DNA from: Tyto alba
Taxonomy: Eukaryota; Chordata; Aves; Strigiformes; Tytonidae
Reading direction: 5' to 3'
NCBI RefSeq assembly: GCF_018691265.1
Contig: NW_024881313.1
Coordinates: 6,849,501-6,913,500, forward strand
Length of the DNA: 64,000 bases
The notes under the pieces were generated by a model. That model did no database searches. It was not told the origin of the DNA and saw only the letters and a program-made list of their open reading frames with translations. This document shows, piece by piece, positions 59,721-64,000 of the stretch (position 1 is the stretch's first letter; each line of letters begins with the position of its first letter). A program made the position numbers and the translations under genes.

Positions 59721-61573
59721 CGGATAGTTTGTATGTATTATTACTAGTGTATATTAATTGCTGCAAGCGAGCAAGCACATGGGTTGTTTTTCTACAGAAG
59801 AACTGTTCTTTCCCATCTTACTTGCAGTGTATGCGTACATTAACCATGATTAACAGTTCTCCAGACATGGGAATGAGTGAACAGGAAGGAAGGAAGGGAA
59901 GGTAGTACTGCCAGTTTGCACAATTGTGCTGGAAACAGGATGACATTTAAGAAAACCGTGGCACTGCTTTCATATTTTCCTGCCTGGAATGGCAGAAAAC
60001 TCTGTCACTCTCAGTGGTGCAGCATCGAGGAGTAGAAAAGCTCCTTGTACTTTCCAAGGACAGCAAAAAAAGCTCTCTGGTCCTTTGCCACAAGGGAAGG
60101 AAGGATGCAAGCAGAGGAAGGATGTGGCCTCTGGTATGACTGCCTTCTGCCACATGTAGAGTGTGCTGAGTATTCGATCAGTGGGTGCTGGAGTTACCAC
60201 TATACTGAGATAGCCTGGGTGATTTTGTCTGTCTTGCTGCTCAGACCACTATAACGTTAACTACTCTTGTTTCACATTTTCAAACTTTTTCTCAGAGTCG
60301 TGAGAGTGGGATGTTGACAGTTGTTAAGAATTGTATTACTGCAGGGATCCTTCATGGGCTTTGTGTCTTGTTCTGATCACACCACATGTCTTGTGAATGA
60401 TGTTTTATATTTCACATACTCTCAGAAACTGGATGTCAAAACTCTTACTGCAGAATAGCCTTGAGCTTTGTGTAGGTCTGTTAGACAAGATGGCTAGTAT
60501 GCACTGCAGGAGACTTTGTACAGAGAGGTAAGACCTCCCTAGAAAAATAGTTGGAATGTTCCATATTTTTTTTTTTAATACTAAAGACAGACTGTTTTGG
60601 GAAAATGAGGGAAATTGGAAGAAGCTGGGAGGTGTACAGAAGAGTCAGCGAGTGTGGATGGGACAGAGAAAGGGAAAAACTGAGATGAATGCAGGAGAGA
60701 GTCTGGAGTTCTGTAGATCAAGTGCAGGGTATTTGAAGCAGCTGCAAGAGGACAGATTACGGCAGTGAGGAAATATGAGGCATAAAAATAATGTATAATA
60801 CAGAATTTTACTGATAGAAAAAGGAACAGACCTATGGAGAGAAGTGGATATAGATTTCAACTGGCAAAGGGACAGTAGTTGGTCATGTAGAGATTATAGG
60901 GGAGATATGAAGAATGCAGAGACGAGAGCCTGAGAAATGGATCTGGCTAGCGTGGCAGGGCTGTTTCATCACGGGCTAGTGAGATAGCCTGTAAATCTGG
61001 AAATTAGATAGCTCTTACTTCTGCATGTTCAATTCAAGTTAAATTTTGGTCCTGAAATGCTCAGCCATACTATTAGGAGAGGTTGTTTCCTCCTGAAAGC
61101 TCCAAAAAGCAAATGTCAATTATATATGTGAACCTCAGCCAAACCTCAGCATGCAGAACTCGCTTATCCTGGAGTCACACAATAAATCCAGCATTACAGT
61201 GTGCTCAGCAGAGGCAAAGCAAACATTTAACAAGGAAAGGAAGAAGCTTCAAGTGTATGTTTTTGAAAGAGATATGCTGTGCAAATAAATTACACGTTGG
61301 GCTACTGAATTGACAATTCTTTAAAGAATGTGCAGTATTTACATGAAATTAAGGTTAAAAAAAGGATAAAATAGTTATCACAGAATTCCTAGCTGAGAAG
61401 GAAATAGGTTTGCTAGGAAAAGTGACTGTAGCTTCAAAAACAAGTACCTGCATAATTCCATGTACAGTTGACTGCTCCAAAAGATTGATAGCTGGTATCT
61501 TACAGGTGTTGCATATTGTTTTGTCTGACTGTGCTAGTAACTATAGCCATCATTTCCTTTCCTGATATTTTAG

Positions 61574-61622
61574 GTACAGAGAGAACTGGCTGCTGTCATT
61601 GCCTTGAAAGCAAGGAAGTCAG
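61574..61622 (+). CDS. RAPGEF5: RAPGEF5 exon 7: residues 252-267, last exon in window
   Basis: The 49-nt exon lies between a tgatattttag acceptor and a consensus GTGAGT donor, phase 0 in and phase 1 out. It encodes VQRELAAVIALKARKS. EPAC1 and EPAC2 have VKRELAAVLLFEPHSKAG and VKRELAGVLIFESHAKGG here, so the match is clear for the first ten residues and then diverges. In the EPACs the next residues begin the cyclic-nucleotide-binding domain. The following exon lies outside the window, so whether that domain is retained, degenerate or lost cannot be read here. Coding continues to the right. Confidence 0.85.
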
Positions 61623-64000
61623 GTGAGTCAGTCTGAACTTCAGAGAGGGTATTGTAATGCTGTTCCCTTTTGCCATTCATTGAAGTATTTGAATTGTTAC
61701 TGCTGTCTCATTAACATGGGGAAGCAAAGATAGAGGACCTCGTTTCTCTCTCCTTGCAGAATCTGTGTACATAGCACAACGTGATTACTGTCAAGCTTCG
61801 CTTCCCCTGGCTCATCACATCTAATGACCTGGCTGATAAAATCAGAGTGTTACGGTTGAATGTGAACTTGGGTCTGTTTCTGGCAAAAATTACTATTCTC
61901 TCTGGGCTTGCACTTTACAAAAGAAGCTTATGTCTTTATTTGATTTACTTTTAAGACAAATAAGTTAATAGTTTTCCTGTGTTTTCTTTTATGGCCCAGT
62001 ATCTCATGCCATCTTTGCTGTGTATTACCTGCCCAGTCAGGTATTTTTCCTTTATGCTAAAGGAAAAACACAACTTCATGCATGAAGGTGTTCTTTCCTG
62101 AACACTTGTCTATACATCCATATGGCTGTAGAGGCAAGTCTGTATTATCAGGGCAGTAGAAGTGGAAAGGCAAATGGATAATTGAAAGTCTCCGACAGTA
62201 TAAGCATTTACAGCAAATGCTGGTGATCCAGTGCAAAGCACTGAAATATGTGGTCATCTCATCTCCATCAGGGTTTGGTAGCACAGCCACTCTCAGAAGG
62301 TGCCTGAACTGCTGAGCTGGAGTGGAAGCAAGGGAGCTTCCACTGCACAGGAACTAACCAAACCTACTTGGCCAGGTCTGACTCTGTACAGGATTAACTC
62401 TCTGGTGTCCTCCTGTGCAGTGCAGTTATACTGCAGCAAGGGCAACCTGCATATGGTAAGGTGAGAATGTATTTCTGGAGTAAAACAGAGGTGGAGTTCT
62501 CTTAAATTATGGGCATATTCCCAAAGCCACTGAGGTCTTTGGGACCATTTTCACTGAGCATCTCTTGTGATCTTCAGTGATTTTGCTAGAAATTGACATC
62601 ACGTAGCTTGCACCTTTTGAGCTATTTTCTGACCTGTTAATAATATTGTCATAGTATCTATATCTGTCTATCTGCATCTTACAAGTACAGCACAAAGCTT
62701 ATTACACACAATCACGCACTACACACAACGTGGTATCTTAAACTGGAGGCACCAAGAAGATGTGACTGGCATATCTGCAAATATTTCCTTGTGAAAATGT
62801 AAGTATTACAAAAATATTCTAGACACAGTTTGATGCATTTTTGTCTGGAAACAGAAGTACCCATAGGTTATATCCACAGTCATCTGTAAATGTAAATCTG
62901 CAGAAAGTAAACACAAATCTAAGTGTGAATTCAGACCTAAATTGCTTCTGTGTAATACCTTTGCTTCTGAAACTGCTGTAGTATTTTACAATGTTAACAC
63001 CTCTCAGCTGCTTGCCCTTACCTGCTATCACACCAGTCCCATCTGAATTACAACAGCTAAGCATGAAAATGCTTCTGTTCTGGTTCAGTGCAGAAGAAAA
63101 CAGGCTATTTGAAGGAAGGGCTCAAGGCAACCTTTTGTTTTGTTGTAAAATAGGCTAAGAGTATGGTGCCATGTACCTTTTCTCTTAGTGCTTATACAAT
63201 TCTAAGAAATCTCTTTCCCTGCTTCTCAGCAGTTGTGTCGGCAAATACTACTACTGCTGCTGGCAATAAATAGAAACTCCATTCCCCAAAAGAGTTGATT
63301 TTAACCTGAATTAGCCTCTAATTTCCGTTCAGTGAATAGACACATAAATGGTTGTGTCAGTAGAAAATAGGATAGGGGATGGATTAGGAATGAGCTGCAG
63401 GAAAGGACAAGGGGAAAGGAGGATAGCTCTTGGAGTCTCCATCATACTAGTGTAATTGCAACCCACACTGAGCAGGTAGAAATATTTTAGTTAAAAATCA
63501 AGAGCCTTAAATAAACAGAGCTCCCTATAGAGCTTTGAAGTGCTGACCAGCCTTTCCTAATACATTAACGTAAACACTTAAAATATCGGTTTAGATCTGA
63601 ACAATAGATGCCTCTTTAGTCAGTTTAACTAGTGCCTGCTTGTTGTTGAAATTTGCATTTCTTTATGCCTCATCTTGGATGACTGTAAAAAATGGCTACA
63701 TGATCAGGCATAACTGTAAGGTTTAATTTAAGTTAATGCCTTTACTACAGTAGGAGCAGAGTAAATTAGGGTGGTTGATTATGCTTTTTTATTTTATTGC
63801 TGATGGTTAAATTCACAGCATAGCAGTTACTGTTAGCAATCAAGCTATGGTATGCTGTGACTGGTGAAGTGAAGCGTATTTCAGAGAAAGTACTTCTAAA
63901 GCTAAAAGCCACAGTATCTTTCAAAGATATTGTTCCTCTGACCCTCTCCAAGACTTCATATAATTCCAGGGAATAAACCAACAAAGATCAGAAAATGAGG
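61623..64000 (+). other. RAPGEF5 intron 7 (start; continues beyond window)
   Basis: Follows a consensus GTGAGT donor in phase 1. AT-rich, with no further exon recognised up to the window end. The next RAPGEF5 exon must enter in phase 1. Confidence 0.75.

Larger units (their letters stand above)
53524..61573 (+). other. RAPGEF5 intron 6
   Basis: GT-AG intron of 8050 bp, phase 0. It contains a sense-strand CR1 (54110-55044), a tRNA-derived SINE remnant (56130-56245), a TTTA-rich patch (57306-57333) and an odd CpG-bearing segment at 59585-59720. The remainder is AT-rich with no exon I can support. Confidence 0.8.
13634..64000 (+). other. RAPGEF5: RAPGEF5 gene, 5' part (seven exons seen; 3' part beyond window)
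   Basis: The gene model is seven coding exons at 13634-13822, 15199-15297, 45089-45195, 46212-46333, 47683-47851, 53457-53523 and 61574-61622. Every border is AG/GT. Intron phases are 0, 0, 2, 1, 2 and 0, with phase 1 on leaving exon 7, and the 267-residue product has no stop. The order of segments (conserved GRALRN/KDR stretch, DEP domain, linker ending QRELAAVIALKARKS) matches the EPAC family of Rap exchange factors. RAPGEF5 is preferred over RAPGEF3 and RAPGEF4 for three reasons: no cyclic-nucleotide-binding domain precedes the DEP domain as in full-length EPAC2, the linker is divergent, and intron 2 is very long. RAPGEF5 activates Rap1/Rap2 by promoting GDP release; its REM, RA and CDC25-homology domains would be encoded to the right. 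A divergent EPAC paralogue is the main alternative. Confidence 0.82.

Noticed and set aside
13634..61622. Assignment to RAPGEF4 (EPAC2) in place of RAPGEF5
   Set aside because: The segment between the start and the DEP domain is only about 115 residues with no cyclic-nucleotide-binding motif, and the DEP and linker are well diverged from EPAC2 as I recall it. A short EPAC2-like isoform is not fully excluded without a search.
1..64000. CRISPR arrays, operons, phage or insertion sequences
   Set aside because: The repeats are microsatellites and vertebrate retroelements; there is no spacer-repeat periodicity and no prokaryotic gene density.

Overview
This is a vertebrate nuclear genome segment, almost certainly from a bird. 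It is AT-rich and intron-dominated. It carries one CpG island, several CR1 LINE fragments (one ending in the tandem octamers typical of avian CR1), an avian-type solo LTR, and old MIR-like SINE remnants. There is no bacterial, phage or CRISPR content. I recognise one protein-coding gene, on the + strand and running off the right edge.

The gene is the 5' half of RAPGEF5 (MR-GEF/Repac, a Rap guanine nucleotide exchange factor of the EPAC family). The first coding exon (13634-13822) lies in a CpG island of about 13080-14560. Six further exons follow: 15199-15297, 45089-45195, 46212-46333, 47683-47851, 53457-53523 and 61574-61622. All seven have AG/GT borders and compatible phases, and together encode 267 residues without a stop. 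They give a basic, Leu-rich N-terminus, an acidic serine patch, a DEP domain close to that of EPAC1/EPAC2, and a linker ending in a segment that in EPAC lies just before the second cyclic-nucleotide-binding domain. The REM, RA and CDC25-homology catalytic parts must lie to the right of the window.

Layout: 1-13079 is upstream flank with no gene I can support. 13080-14560 is the CpG-island promoter, exon 1 and the start of intron 1, including a G20 run and an A32 run about 100 bp apart. 15298-45088 is a 29.8-kb intron 2 holding old CR1 copies, a (TA)n tract, a roughly 1.06-kb solo LTR followed by (TTTA)15, a MIR-like SINE, a younger CR1 and several unexplained GC/CpG-rich patches. 45089-47851 is a compact cluster of three exons encoding the DEP domain. 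47852-61573 holds two long introns with SINE remnants, a sense-strand CR1 and one small exon. 61623-64000 is intron 7.

I found no undescribed system. The points most worth a second look are the EPAC-like DEP N-terminus of RAPGEF5, the site where a cyclic-nucleotide-binding domain may have been lost, and the tandem-repeat structure inside the LTR. Exon calls rest on reading frame, splice sites and remembered similarity to EPAC proteins. No database search was run.
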